DNA of 64,000 nt from Straminergon stramineum (Eukaryota > Streptophyta > Bryopsida > Hypnales > Calliergonaceae): assembly GCA_963920665.1 (NCBI GenBank), contig OY987266.1:21254248-21318247 (forward strand), given 5' to 3'. This document shows positions 1 through 11,323 of this stretch, one piece after another; within the stretch, counting starts at the first letter, position 1, and the number at the start of each line of letters is the position of its first letter. A model generated the notes under the pieces. It was not told the origin of the DNA and made no database searches. It saw only the letters and a list, made by a program, of their open reading frames with translations. The position numbers and the translations under genes were made by a program.

Positions 1-1840
1 TAACTCCATAGCCCAAGACCCCAGCCCGAAATCCTTTAAGCTTGAACCCTCAGCCCGTAACCCCGAGAACCCCTGAGAACCCCAACCCATAACCCGAAGT
101 GGAAACCCTAGTCGGCAGCTTTAATATCCAAGAATCCCAACCCATAGCCCACGTACCCAAGAACCCCAACCCGTGACCCAAGTACCAGAGAACCCTAGCT
201 GGTAGCTCTGATACCTAAGAACCCCAACCAATGACTCTCTATCGGCAATTCTTCCCCACTACCGGTACCTAGCCCTAACCTACCTGATCCTTGGCCTCAG
301 TCCCTCTGGGTATCAGGGTTCTTGTGGGCTTGTGGGGTTGGGTGTTGGCTAAGTTATGCTAGTTTGGCTAGTTGTTGGATGTGAGCGCCAAATTACCCAC
401 CCTTGGTAATTTGCGAACACAACCAGGTTTTAAGTTTCGGCTAAGTGACTCCTATTTTTGGTTGTCTAAGTGTAGTCCACTATACCTTCCAAGCAATGGA
501 TCTTTTTACTAAGTGCCTAAGTGACCTCCAATTGCAAGATTCGCTTAAACTACTTCCAATGTTTAGGTGTATCGGATGGAAAGCCTGCTGGATGATTTGA
601 ATGGAACATACACCAGGGTAGAACTATCCTAGAAAACCTCTAGTTCATCTCGTGCCATTTCTAAAAATGTAAGACTCGACCCTATCCGACCTTCCTAGCC
701 AAAGTTATGGTTGGATGAAGTTTGACCACTACTTGGTTCCTCAAACTTCATCCATCAATTACACCTAGCTCCCCAATTCAAAAAGATCCGAAATTTTGGG
801 GGATGGTTTACAAGGATTGACCCTACCCAGATCTTGAATTGGACCCTGATCGGGGATTTCTACTGAATTTTCATCTAAGCCTTACCTAAACTTCATCCGT
901 TGATTTCTCCTAACCTACAACTCAAAATTGACTTTATTCTTTGGCCCTGGACCCTAGGTGTGAACCTCCTTCTAATGTGTTTAATTCCTTGTTTAACCCG
1001 GAGTTTAGCTATTCTTCATCCAACTTGATCCTAAACTTCATTTGGCGATAACTTTTGCAATTTTCGCCTGATTTGGGCGTGCTTTAGGGTTTTGGAAAGC
1101 CACGACCTTCTTTTATAAGCTTATGCCCCTGTAAATGACCTAACCTACGGTCTTCAGGGTCTGTTTTAGGGGTAGGCCTCGGCCCAAGCTACTAAATTCT
1201 AGTTAGAGCCCTAGGGAAAGTTTGGAGAGGTCTCACTTATAGCTTGGAACTGGAGTTGTTGATCGCACCACTCAAAAGCTCTACCTCCTCCACCATGAAC
1301 TCCTATGTTGTGAGACAACGAATCACCGTTCTAATCATAAAATGAATTGGAACAAGGGTTTAATTGTCAATTTCTATCCTATTTCTTTCTTCCCCCCTTC
1401 CTTCCTTCTCTTCCACACTCTAAGGTGGCCCAACTAACCCCCGATCCTCTTACTAAGCTAATCTTAGGTACGCGTCATCCCTCTTTCAAAGTTGAGCTAC
1501 TTCTTATGTCCTAAACTTATGCCTCACACTTAATCTCAGGGTAATTACCTACTTCTAATCTAAGGGCTTAAGTAAGTCTTGAGGATTTTGCCTCATCCTA
1601 CCTACTTTTACCCTCCTCCTTCAAATTGCCCTCTCTCTTGTCACCTTCTCATTCTCTTGTCCATTTTGTTATTGTCTTGTCTTGGTGATGGTTTACGTAA
1701 GACGGGGAATTGGATTCCCCGCCCCAATGGTTGCTTAACGTGGTTGAGTTTGTTAGAGACCTTTTCTCTTCTTCCGCCTTGATTACCGGCCCCTTTTCTC
1801 TCTTCCTTTAGACAGCCCTCCTCCATGACCTAGTCTTATA
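1..1840. other. Gene-free, degenerate C-rich repeat DNA
   Basis: No coding region with a recognisable domain was found. The first 240 bases are a degenerate tandem pattern of short AACCC-containing phrases (for example GAACCCCAACCC). They are too irregular to be telomere repeat. A phrase of roughly 100 bases near 300-430 (TCAGG, TTGTGGGG, GGGTTGGGTGTTGG, TTTGCGAA) recurs in altered form near 2150-2230, so the segment is probably an old, decayed repeat. Confidence 0.5.
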
Positions 1841-1844
1841 CCCC

Positions 1845-2060
1845 AACCCTCATGGTGACTAGTATCGCACTCTGACAGTCTCACCCCTCTATGTGAACCA
1901 ATATCGCACCTGACCCTAATAGCAACTAGTATTGCACCTCGACCCTCACGGGACCCAATATCGCTCCCCAACATCCCCGGTGTTTAATATCGCACCCAAA
2001 CACTCCCAGTGATCCAATATCGCACCTAATCCTCACGGTGATCCAGTATTGCATCCCGAC
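1845..2060. repeat. Degenerate minisatellite, roughly 37-bp unit
   Basis: About seven imperfect copies of a phrase built around CCAATATCGCACC lie in a row, with variants such as AGTATTGCACC and TAATATCGCACCC. The stretch between cores is C-rich (ACCCTCACGGTGA-like). Spacing varies from about 18 to 40 bases, so copies have gained and lost bases. No gene overlaps it. Confidence 0.7.
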
Positions 2061-2453
2061 CTTCTTAGAGCCCCTTGCCTTGCCTATCGGTAGTCTTCTT
2101 TGTCGATACCCGGCCCCGCCCACCCAATGCCTAGGTTTGGCCTTTCGCATATCAGGATCTTAGTGGGTTGGGTGTTGAACTGGATTGGGTTGGTTTGGGC
2201 ATTTGCTGATTTTTTGCGAATGCTAGGGGGGTTTGAGACATACCATGCCTGTGGGTTGCGGGTGTAAGCTAGACCTGTGAAGGGCTACCCTCACTTGATT
2301 TCTCTCTAACTCCCTTATATCCTCAACTTTAACTCCTACTTCTACTCTCTTGGGGCCTAAACCTTGGTTTGTTCTCAACACATTTTGGAAACTAAATCTT
2401 ATAGGGAGAAGGGCCACATGATCTCACGATTCTCTCGTGAGGTGGTTTTAACG

Positions 2454-2680
2454 CAGTGCTAATACTTCCTACTCTAGGAGGTCAAAGCTTTGTCGTCGTT
2501 TCCCCCTTTCAGACACTGTTAAGACTTTTCACTCCTAGGGGATTCAAAGCTTTGCCGTTGTTTCCCCTCTTAATACACTGCTAAGACTTTTCACCCCTAG
2601 GGGATTCAAAGCTTCGCCACCTCTCCACTATTCAACCTACCAAGAGAACTCTTTTACCCTATGGGTTCAAAGCTTTGCCG
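2454..2680. repeat. Minisatellite, about 61-bp unit, four copies
   Basis: Units begin near 2454, 2514, 2576 and 2638. Each contains a CACTGCTAAGAC-like start (weak in the last copy), an ACCCCTAGGGGATTC-like middle and an AAAGCTTTGCCG-like end. Copies two and three are the closest to each other. The block is C/T-rich on the + strand and carries no open coding frame of note. Confidence 0.75.
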
Positions 2681-2689
2681 TACGGGCGG

Positions 2690-5600
2690 GACCCACTACC
2701 CTTACACCCTCACACCCTCACACCTCTCACACAAAAGAAGAAACGTCATCGTTAGGGACAAGGACAAATGACCAGGAAAGGACCTTGGACACTCAAGGAC
2801 TAGTGATACGGGTTAATAACATCAATAACTCAAACTAAAGGTCCCCCAAAGCGGCATCACCAATCATATGGGGGGTTGCTTCAAGGTTAGTACACCAAAA
2901 ACACAAGGAGCGTGACCTAAAGGGCCTCTAAAAGGTAAGCACCTTCGCTCTAGCAACCTAATAAATTAGTAAAAATTTCCAAGCTCAAGCTTGGAAGAGT
3001 TAGTACCATGCTCAATCAAAAGACAAAGAAAGGAACCCATAAAAGACCTTGCAAGCTCCATAAACAACAACAATGGCCAAAAATACCCCAAAAATACCGT
3101 TGCAAGGTTTGTGGCTAAAAATGCCACAATTCCAACATCAATTGGACCCAACAGCCCCAATTACACAAAAAAGAGGTGGTGAGAGAGTAGAAGGGGTTCC
3201 CTTTTATACTCTTTCCCGGGCACCCACCTCTCCTCATTCATCTAAGTTAACCTTATCTTCTTGGATTTTCATCCAAAATTCAAGGCTTTCATCCTATGCT
3301 AGCCCACTAAACTAACTTTTGGAGACTAACTCTGAATTGCAAACTGATTGCACCATTGGCTTTAGAAGTCCATTTTCAGTCTAAGAAAACCTCCCTCCCC
3401 CTTTTCTATATTCAAAATCACAACAAAACCTAGTGCCAACTTAATGCCAAAACCTAGGGAAAATCCCAACTTTGGAGGGTTGACTTTTCTGGCAAAAGTA
3501 ACTAGCATAGGCTCCTAAGTAGATATGGGGGAGTGAAAAAAGACCTATCTTGCACTCCATTCCATTTTTGTATGCTCCCGCTCCGATGGTCAAACCTGCC
3601 GTGGACTTTAATTTCAGTTAATTGTCGGGGAATGTTGCAGGTTTGGGTACTTTTGACTATCAGAATGTTGTGAAACTTGTCGGGGAAGCTTATTAATATA
3701 AATGAAGCTATTCTAATTTTTAGTGTAAATTTACCACCACTTGGAGAATTTCTAGGAATTTCTAGGAATTTCCCATCGTAGATTTGGGTAGTTGACCATC
3801 CGTAAAGACATCTTTTGACTACTAGAAAAGTCCGAAACTTTTTGTGGAACCTCCCATGGGATTCCACAACACATGTGTAGGCTCCTATTTTTATTCTACA
3901 CATTGTCCTAGGGGGTACAATTTCCACCCTCTCATTTAATTATCAGTGGCCAGGGAATCTTCCACATTGCGGGGAATCTTGGCGAACCAACTTCGCCGTT
4001 GGTTCCCGGACATGGTTTAACCCCAAGCCACCCTCCTTGGACCTTAGATTCCTCCATGGTCCCGCCTTGATATTTTTGACATCTGCAAGTCAACAATTAT
4101 TTTGGGGTTCTGCTATTTCGTTGGTGGAATGGGGAAACTAGAACCTATCTTCAGGAATTGATTCCTATGCCTCACCAAGGTTCCCTCAACCAATTCTAGC
4201 CAGAAGATGTCCTTTCCATGTGGAGTTTTGAGCCTGGTACGCCCATCACTCATAATTGACTAATTTGCCATGATTAGTTGGGTTCTCACCTATTTACAAC
4301 TCGTGGTTGGGCCATTCTAGTTATAATGTTCTAAAAATAGACCAAATACTATATTGGAATGTGACACTCCTATTTTGGTTCTACACTCTTTTGGGGGATT
4401 TTTGTATATAAAAGTACATTTAAAATGACAAAATACTGTTAAAAAAAAAAGGAGTGAGCCCCTGGTGACGAATTAAGGGCTCACATTCCCCGAGACAATG
4501 GTTCTTTAGAGATAACAATGTGAATTTTTAAGAATTTTTTTGAGTTGCTTAGACTGCCCTTCAAATAATAAAAATGACACATCATTAAATATTTGTGTAA
4601 CTATGTCTTCAAAAATTACGAAAATTGTTGGGCCTTAAAGCTATTCTTTGGAAACATGTTCTACAAAAATTCCTAAGAAAAAAACTGAAAATTCTATTCA
4701 TAGAGAACTACCCCAAATTACTATATTGCCCCTAAAATGTCATTTGGTCCTTTAGGGGTTAATCTAAGCCTATGTATATGAGGGTGCACTAAAACTCACT
4801 CTCCATTTTATGAGCTTGCCACGTTCTGGCCCTTGCTACCTGCTTTATATTGTTGGTTTTCCGTGTCGTAGGCAGAGTTTGTCCTCTACTGACATCCACA
4901 TGCACATCTTTATTATCTGGTAGTAATTGCATGAGGTAATTCCACAGTATTTCAGCTATAGTGTTTCAAGCACTGTTCAGATCCTTATCCATATGTATGG
5001 GATCACCAAGACTTAACATGGGGATGCATGCCCCATGCTCTATTGATGTCTCATCTTTCATGTATGCCCTTTGTCCCATGTGCATACATGATGCTACTAG
5101 TTTAGTGTTTCAAAACATCATGAGGTTTTTGGCAGCTAAGATTTTGGTAACTAGGAGTCTTGTAGTTTAAGATTTTAATTGTAATTTTTTTTGGTTAACG
5201 GTTATAGTTCACAACATTTGTATTTTCCATCATGTAATTATAAGATTTTGCATGGAATTATTTCAAAATGTGTTGAACAAATCTCCGTAAAAGTTGATGC
5301 CATAGAATGTCATTCCAAAGATTAAAGGAAGTAAGCTGGGAAAAAAATTCTTTCTCAAATTTTCATGTTCAAGAGTGGAATTCAAAGTGCTCAAAAAAAT
5401 TAAAGAAGAAGACATTTATTTCTTACTTTTCCTTCCAAAATAAAGTCCTAATTGAGCAAGGCACCAAAATTGGGCATCTATAATATTTTGAAGTGAAATA
5501 CAAGGTCAAGAATATACTATTTTGAGCATTTTCTATTTTCAAAATTTATTTTTTTCAAGTTTGGTTTTAGCATCCAAAATCTTACATTGAAAATAAATGA

Positions 5601-7047
5601 TCATAATTTTCCGTTTCAACTCATCAACATACTTGGTTTAACTCTAAAGATCTTCATTTTCTATTGTTCCAGGCTAGAACAAATGATCCTCAAATACACT
5701 AGAAACTCTTCTTGGTTTTAGATTCATTTCCTAAGGGGCAATGGAACAATATTCATCACCTTCCCCATGTTCTTGCCTTGGACACACCTTGAAGCACTTA
5801 CTAGTTTAGGGTTTTGTAATTGGATGGAGACTTAGCACCAACATTACGGCATTACCCTCCCTATTTTTTTGGTTTTGACATACAATTAATGGAGCACTTC
5901 CGGCTTTAGGATTTTTGTATTGGGTGGAGTGGTTTTACCATTACTACGCTCTAGATTTGCCCCCCTCAAAATAGCACTATAAATATATTTGACATTTATT
6001 ATTGGACCAAAAAATGAGTGCAAAGAATTAGAGTATGATCGAAAATATTAAATTGGGTAGGGTTTGAATCTATCTAGCTACAAATGTAGTACTTCCATTT
6101 ATATTATGTTTTGGGGTTTAGGGGTGGTGGTGGGGAATTTTAAAGGAACTTCCTTTGGCATCAAAATAAATAATTTTGGATATGAATTCCATCCTATTCT
6201 TACAATGGTGCCCAATAATTATTTTTGTGGAACTTCAACTTCTAAGGCCATATTCGTTATATTGAGACTTTTCGCAAATTTTGAGACATAATGCTAGTTA
6301 TTGGAAAATTCTTTTAAAAAATTAGGAATTGAAATCAAAAATAAATAATGCTCAAATAATGATCCTATAATGAAATTCTAAAAGTTGGTGTTGTTACCTA
6401 TCTATAAAAAAATACCAATAAAGAGATAAAATGGTTTATCCTTGAGTCGAGGATAAAATTGAGACTGCAAAAGGTCTCAATATAATGAATATGGCCTTTT
6501 CTAAATAACACTATTGGCTTCAGTTTTCAAATGGATGCCACTTTGGTGTTTAGCTATGTCTAAGGCCCAAAGCAAAAGTCACCCATGCTTTAGATCAAGC
6601 TTTGGATGAGATACACAACATGTTTGTATCTCCCCTACCACGAGTGTGGCACATTCCTCTCAGTCATTGATGTTTTTCTCTCCCTATAGTGTCTTTTCGC
6701 AATGTAGATCCATATTTGTTGCAAAGGACGTAACTAAGGCTATTAATCTCTCCTTGTGCACAATCCACAATGAAAGCATTTGGCTTTCAATATGGACTCA
6801 CATTTTTTATGGTGTAGTCTAACGTTGTCATCCACAAAGTGAGATCTTCTTGAGCAGAGCGAGACGTCAAAATGTATGTTGTAGGGATTCCATTGTGCCA
6901 TTCGTCAAATACCATAAGTGTATACAAAGGGAACAAGCAAAAACTCATAACTCAATCGCAATTGAGAATACCCTACATCTGAGCTCTTTTATCATAGTGT
7001 GAAACACTAATGAGAATGTTCATATCTTTTTCTCATTTGTACCAAAC
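2690..7047. other. Gene-free intergenic DNA
   Basis: Only short accidental open frames occur here, none with a recognisable domain or with exon-like borders. From about 4.3 kb the base composition turns strongly AT-rich. A TTTAGGGGTTAA phrase near 4751 matches the ends of repeats found later in the window (see the TTAACCC families), so part of this stretch is probably old transposon debris. Confidence 0.5.
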
Positions 7048-7050
7048 ATA

Positions 7051-7241
7051 CACTACGAGAAAAAGGGTTATTTTAAATATAGTCCTAATAGTATAGTCTT
7101 TTAAGTAATGATCTATAAAGAGTCTTTTAAATAAAATTTTATTGAAAATACATGTGTTTTCAGTAAAATTTTACTTAAAAGACTCCTTCTAAGTCATTAC
7201 TTAAAAGACTATACTTAAAACACACCCTTTTTCTTGTAGTG
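7051..7241. mobile_element. CACTA-type MITE (copy 1)
   Basis: A 191-bp foldback element starts CACTACGAGAAAAAGGGT and ends ACCCTTTTTCTTGTAGTG, so the ends are inverted repeats. The arms keep pairing inward almost to the centre (ATAGTC, TCTTTTAAGTAATGA, AAAATTTTA blocks in both orientations). It is flanked on both sides by ATA (7048-7050 and 7242-7244), a 3-bp target duplication as expected for the CACTA (En/Spm) superfamily. It has no coding capacity. Confidence 0.9.
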
Positions 7242-7681
7242 ATAGCATCAATCAAAATGGCTCCCTAGTGCCCAAACTACTGCATCATCTCGCACTACCA
7301 AGGCATTTGAATTCCTAGTGTGAAGGGGATGTCACTCCCACTCAATCGGCCTTGGATTGCTACACTAGTTTTTTAGTAGAAGAAAACATGCCTTGGGTTT
7401 TCCTACACCCAAAGCTGCATACTTTTAGCATCTTCAGAGTTGGACATACACGTCTCTTGGGCAACCTTTGCTACCAAATTTCTCGTGTCTTGTTCGTGCA
7501 AAAACATATCTTTTGTAATGTCCTTCCCATCCCTCATAGATTCCTTGACAACTACAATATGTTTCGTCATAATCTGTGAAATACTATGGCCATTCCGAAA
7601 TAGTGTCATCACGAACTCCTTGATTTCTAGGGACAAGTGCCACAAAAATGCACTACGATCCCCAGTGTTCTGCAACCCATA

Positions 7682-7903
7682 CACTACAAGAGAAAGGGGT
7701 GTTTTAAGTGAGTTTTTAAATATAGTCCTAGACCTAAGATTATAAGTAATGACCTATAAGGAGATTCCTAGTAAAAATTTACCAAAAATACTAGTGCTTT
7801 TAGTAAAATTTTACTGGAAATCTCTTAAAAGGACATTACTTGTAATCTTGTGTCTAGGACTATACCTAAAAACTCACTAAAAAAACCCCTTTCTCTTATA
7901 GTA
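7682..7903. mobile_element. CACTA-type MITE (copy 2)
   Basis: A 222-bp foldback starts CACTACAAGAGAAAGGGG and ends CCCCTTTCTCTTATAGTA. It is the same family as the copy at 7051: both share the TATAGTCCTA block and the central AAAATTTTAC palindrome. The last base of the right end is mutated. The flanks (ATA on the left, ATG on the right) agree at only two of three bases, so this insertion looks older than its neighbour. Confidence 0.82.
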
Positions 7904-9039
7904 ATGGCACTAAATCCTATCTTGGTTTACATGGTTTACATGGTTTACTTCGAAGATGCAAATCTCAATAACATGTGGTAGGAAGGCAAGAATCTTCATA
8001 TCAAAGGACGCTAGATTGACATCCATGCTTTAGTGCCCCTCCCCATTGTTTCAATGAGTCCTGCGGCTTCTTTGCTAGTTTCTTTGTAAGGGAGTTGTCA
8101 CACCTCTTGCCAACAGAGGATGGAGTTGTAGCGTATTGCATGTCAACAATGTTTTTGAGTGGAGCAATATTTCATGGTACATTATTACTTAGTACTGGAC
8201 CAATTTTTAGTACATTGGCAATGTTCTACTGTGCCACAATATTTTGGATGTCAAGGTTGTTTTCTTGAATCCAAGTATTTTGAATGGAATCACTGTGTTC
8301 CATTCAAAGAGTCATTTGGACTACACAGGAGGGGCTCAAATTTTTGGAGGATTGAAGGAGAGCAATCATATGTCTCATGTCCCCCATTGTTGCCAGGTTT
8401 TCCTCAATGTTCTAATTAGACGAAACAACATTGAGATCAAAGTTCAAAATGCTTTTTGGTAGTGTTCTAGGGGGCTTGTCTGCACTTACATTGAACAGTC
8501 CTTCTATTTTGTGGAGTCCTACGTAACTTAGATTCAACAAGTGAAACAATATTGGTTGTGCCTGGAGGAGGAGGGGGTTCTTTTGCCTCAAATTTCTCTA
8601 TAGGTGAATTTAGGTCTATCTCCATGCGAATGTTATTTAACATAGCAAAACTACAGAGGGAGCCTCTGAATTTTGCTATAGATGGAGTAGGGCCTCCCAT
8701 GTTCTTCACCTTCCAACAATGTGGTGGCTTAGTATTGTTGGCCATAAGTTCTCCAATGTCGTGCAATGTTTGTTGAAGGCCTGGCTATAGACCTTCTATA
8801 TGAATAGTGAGTGTGTTTCTTTCACTGCAACTACCACAACATGTGTGCTTGTTGGATAGGCCCTTCATGTGGTTGTTGCATCTTCAACCCAATAGAACAC
8901 AACTCCATTTAGAACTAGTCCTTGTAAAATTAGGCCTAATGAACACTATCTCTAGAATTTAGTGTTGAGTCTATATTCACATCTAGAAATGGAGTAGAAC
9001 CTACACGTAAACCTTCTGAATCTACCATGGCAACTGAGC
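7904..9039. other. Gene-free DNA between a MITE and a solo LTR
   Basis: Several overlapping open frames of 70-100 codons occur on both strands around 8.15-8.78 kb. None shows a recognisable domain or convincing exon borders. The stretch may be decayed transposon sequence, but nothing in it can be named. Confidence 0.4.
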
Positions 9040-9044
9040 GACTA

Positions 9045-10187
9045 TGTCACGACCCTCATCACAAGGCGTGCCCGTGCCACCTTGGTGAGCAAGGGGGACA
9101 TTGGGGGTGACGCCCCAAGCCTTGCAAGAGATGAGGTGAGGGGGATTAGGAGTCCCGAGCGATCAGAGCGATGTAGCGCTCTGATCCGGACGAATTTGGG
9201 GGCGTGTGATATACGCTTGGAAAGGTCTTGAGAAGACACTTCTAACCGTCCAAAGAACGCGTGATTTGGACTTACGAGTCAAAAGTTATGAGCGTTCAAA
9301 GTTGGGGGTGTCCCGGTCGCGCCGGGAGTGCCCTGGCCGCGCCAGGAGTGTCCCGGCCGCGCCGAGAGTGTCCTGAATCTTTGGAGGGCGATATCTATGC
9401 GAGTACTTGTCCAAATGGAGCAAGTGAGTAGTCCATCGGCATCCAAGCGTCGCGTAGATGTCGAAAATGGGGTCGCATGTGCGATTTGGATCCCGGACCG
9501 CAAAGTTATTCCGGGTGGAAGTTCGGGAGTCCCAAACTAGCGCGAATCGGGAGAAATGGGTGGTCTTCCAAGATGGGGTGCATCTTGGGGGTTTCCGGTG
9601 ACCTCTAGTTTGGGGGGGGGCTGCCGAATCCCATAGAGAGTACTATGAAGAGGGGTGGTCTCCCTCCTCACTCCCGGATGGTGCCATGGTGAGCCTAAGT
9701 GGCCCCGGGTAGTGAGGTTAGTGTTGGAGCCTCACCACCACTCGTGTGTTACCATGGAGTGCTTGTGCATTCCTTGATACCGGTTGGGTGGTGTCCCACT
9801 CCACACTAGGCCATGGTGTGAGTCCCGTTTGGTGAGTCCCGAATAGTGAGTCCCGAAATGAGTTGGGTTGGACCTAGTGGGGAGTTGGGTCCCATTCAAG
9901 GGCGGTTAGCACCGGTGGGAGTAGTGCCTCACCGGGTGCTTGGACATCAATAGAAGTTCCGCCTCATATCATCAAATGACATGCCCGGTGTCTTGTGGGA
10001 GTTAAGTATTGGAAGGAAAGGATTGGGAGTCACGGAGGAATGGGGAACCCCGTGACTTGAGGTGGAACCTAACATTGTGGGTGGGTGACATGTGCAGTGT
10101 TAGGAGAGCGTGAACCTTAGTGGCACTAAGGTGTTAAGAGTTTGGAAAGTGAGCTTAAGGTGGTAAGTGTCACTAAGGGGCGCGACA
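9045..10187. mobile_element. Solo LTR of a retrotransposon
   Basis: The 1,143-bp unit begins TGTCACGACC and ends GGGGCGCGACA, the TG...CA form of plant LTRs with a short imperfect inverted end (TGTCACG / CGCGACA). It is flanked on both sides by GACTA (9040-9044 and 10188-10192), a perfect 5-bp target duplication made by integrase. There is no internal gag-pol region and no second LTR, so this is a solo LTR left by LTR-LTR recombination. It is far more GC-rich than its surroundings. The family (Gypsy or Copia) cannot be decided without an internal region. Confidence 0.9.
9309..9378. repeat. GC-rich 20-bp tandem repeat inside the solo LTR
   Basis: Three 20-bp units (9309-9328, 9329-9348, 9349-9368) of the form TGTCCCGGCCGCGCCGGGAG with a few substitutions are followed by a partial fourth. 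The unit is partly self-complementary (CCGGCCGCGCCGG), so each can form a small hairpin. Confidence 0.8.
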
Positions 10188-10192
10188 GACTA

Positions 10193-11320
10193 CACTTAAT
10201 CTCTCAAATGCCCATTTCTTAGAATGCTTTAAAGATGCGATCCTAAATCCTAAGATGACAACAATCCTAAATAGAAAGTACCTTGAAACAAAAGTTCTTG
10301 TCAAATTTTCTAGTCCTAAACCATAGAGTATAATCTATAGACTCCTAAACCTAAAACCATCACACTCAAACAACCCTAAACCTTGTAGCATCTCCTTCAA
10401 GCATTCCATCAATAACCTGCATATAATTACACTCATCACGTAGCTCCCATGTTATCCTAGACCGTCATATCAGTACATTGCAGAAGCAAAATTGAGAGAA
10501 CTAATTCAAGAGAAGCGAAAGTGTAACTCTAAAGCTGCCTAATATCAACCGCCACGTAAATCCTAGTTGTCCTAAACCCTAACCGCCCTAAATCCTAATG
10601 GTTGCACAAAATAGAACCCCAAAACATTCATTCAACACGGATTTCGAGACTGAAACACTAACAACGACACGAATCACGAGGACGTATCCCATGATGCATA
10701 CTCCATAACCCCCATGGAGTCATGGACCATGTCCCAACATGTCTACATGATCCATGCATGATCTTACCATCATCGCAATTGTGCAGAAACATTGCATTTG
10801 AAACATTACAAAGTTATTGTGGGGGAGTTACTCTGGGGGATAAAAAAGACCAATTGAAGGTGCACCTATATGTCAAGTCGAAGACTCGACCAAGCTAACA
10901 TGAGTCTAATAGGGCTAGGCTCATTAAACAAAAAGTGAGAAATAGTGAACACCATGTATATGCCACAAGGTATCCACATGTCACTTTCAATAAGATACAT
11001 ACAAGTCATATGTGGAAGGGCATTATGGCTAAGGTGACTTCTTATAGGGCCACTTCAGATGGGCTAAGGGGCAAGTGGACCCTAAACTTGTACAAGGGCA
11101 TAGGGTGACTTTAGTTGGACAAAGGGTGACTTTGCCCTTTAGGTGAGTCAAGAGCAATTGCAAATGGGCAAACAAAATAAAGCACATGCTTATAGGGGCG
11201 CATAGAAAGAGGCAATTAAAGAAAGAAAAAAACCCATCTCCTTCCAAAAAAGCAAAAAAATTGACTACCAAATAGATAAGACCATGTAAATTTATTTTTA
11301 TTATAATAAAAAAGAGTTAT
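10193..11320. other. Gene-free intergenic DNA
   Basis: Nothing recognisable was found. The sequence holds scattered CCTAAACCCTAA-like phrases around 10.2-10.6 kb but no regular telomere array and no exon-like open frames. Confidence 0.45.
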
Positions 11321-11323
11321 ATA

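Noticed and set aside
1..240. AACCC-rich start of the window resembles interstitial telomere repeat
   Set aside because: The phrases are irregular in length and sequence and lack a run of the plant TTTAGGG heptamer.
8159..8776. Overlapping frames that could be transposon gag remnants
   Set aside because: No zinc knuckle, protease or other motif, and both strands are equally open.
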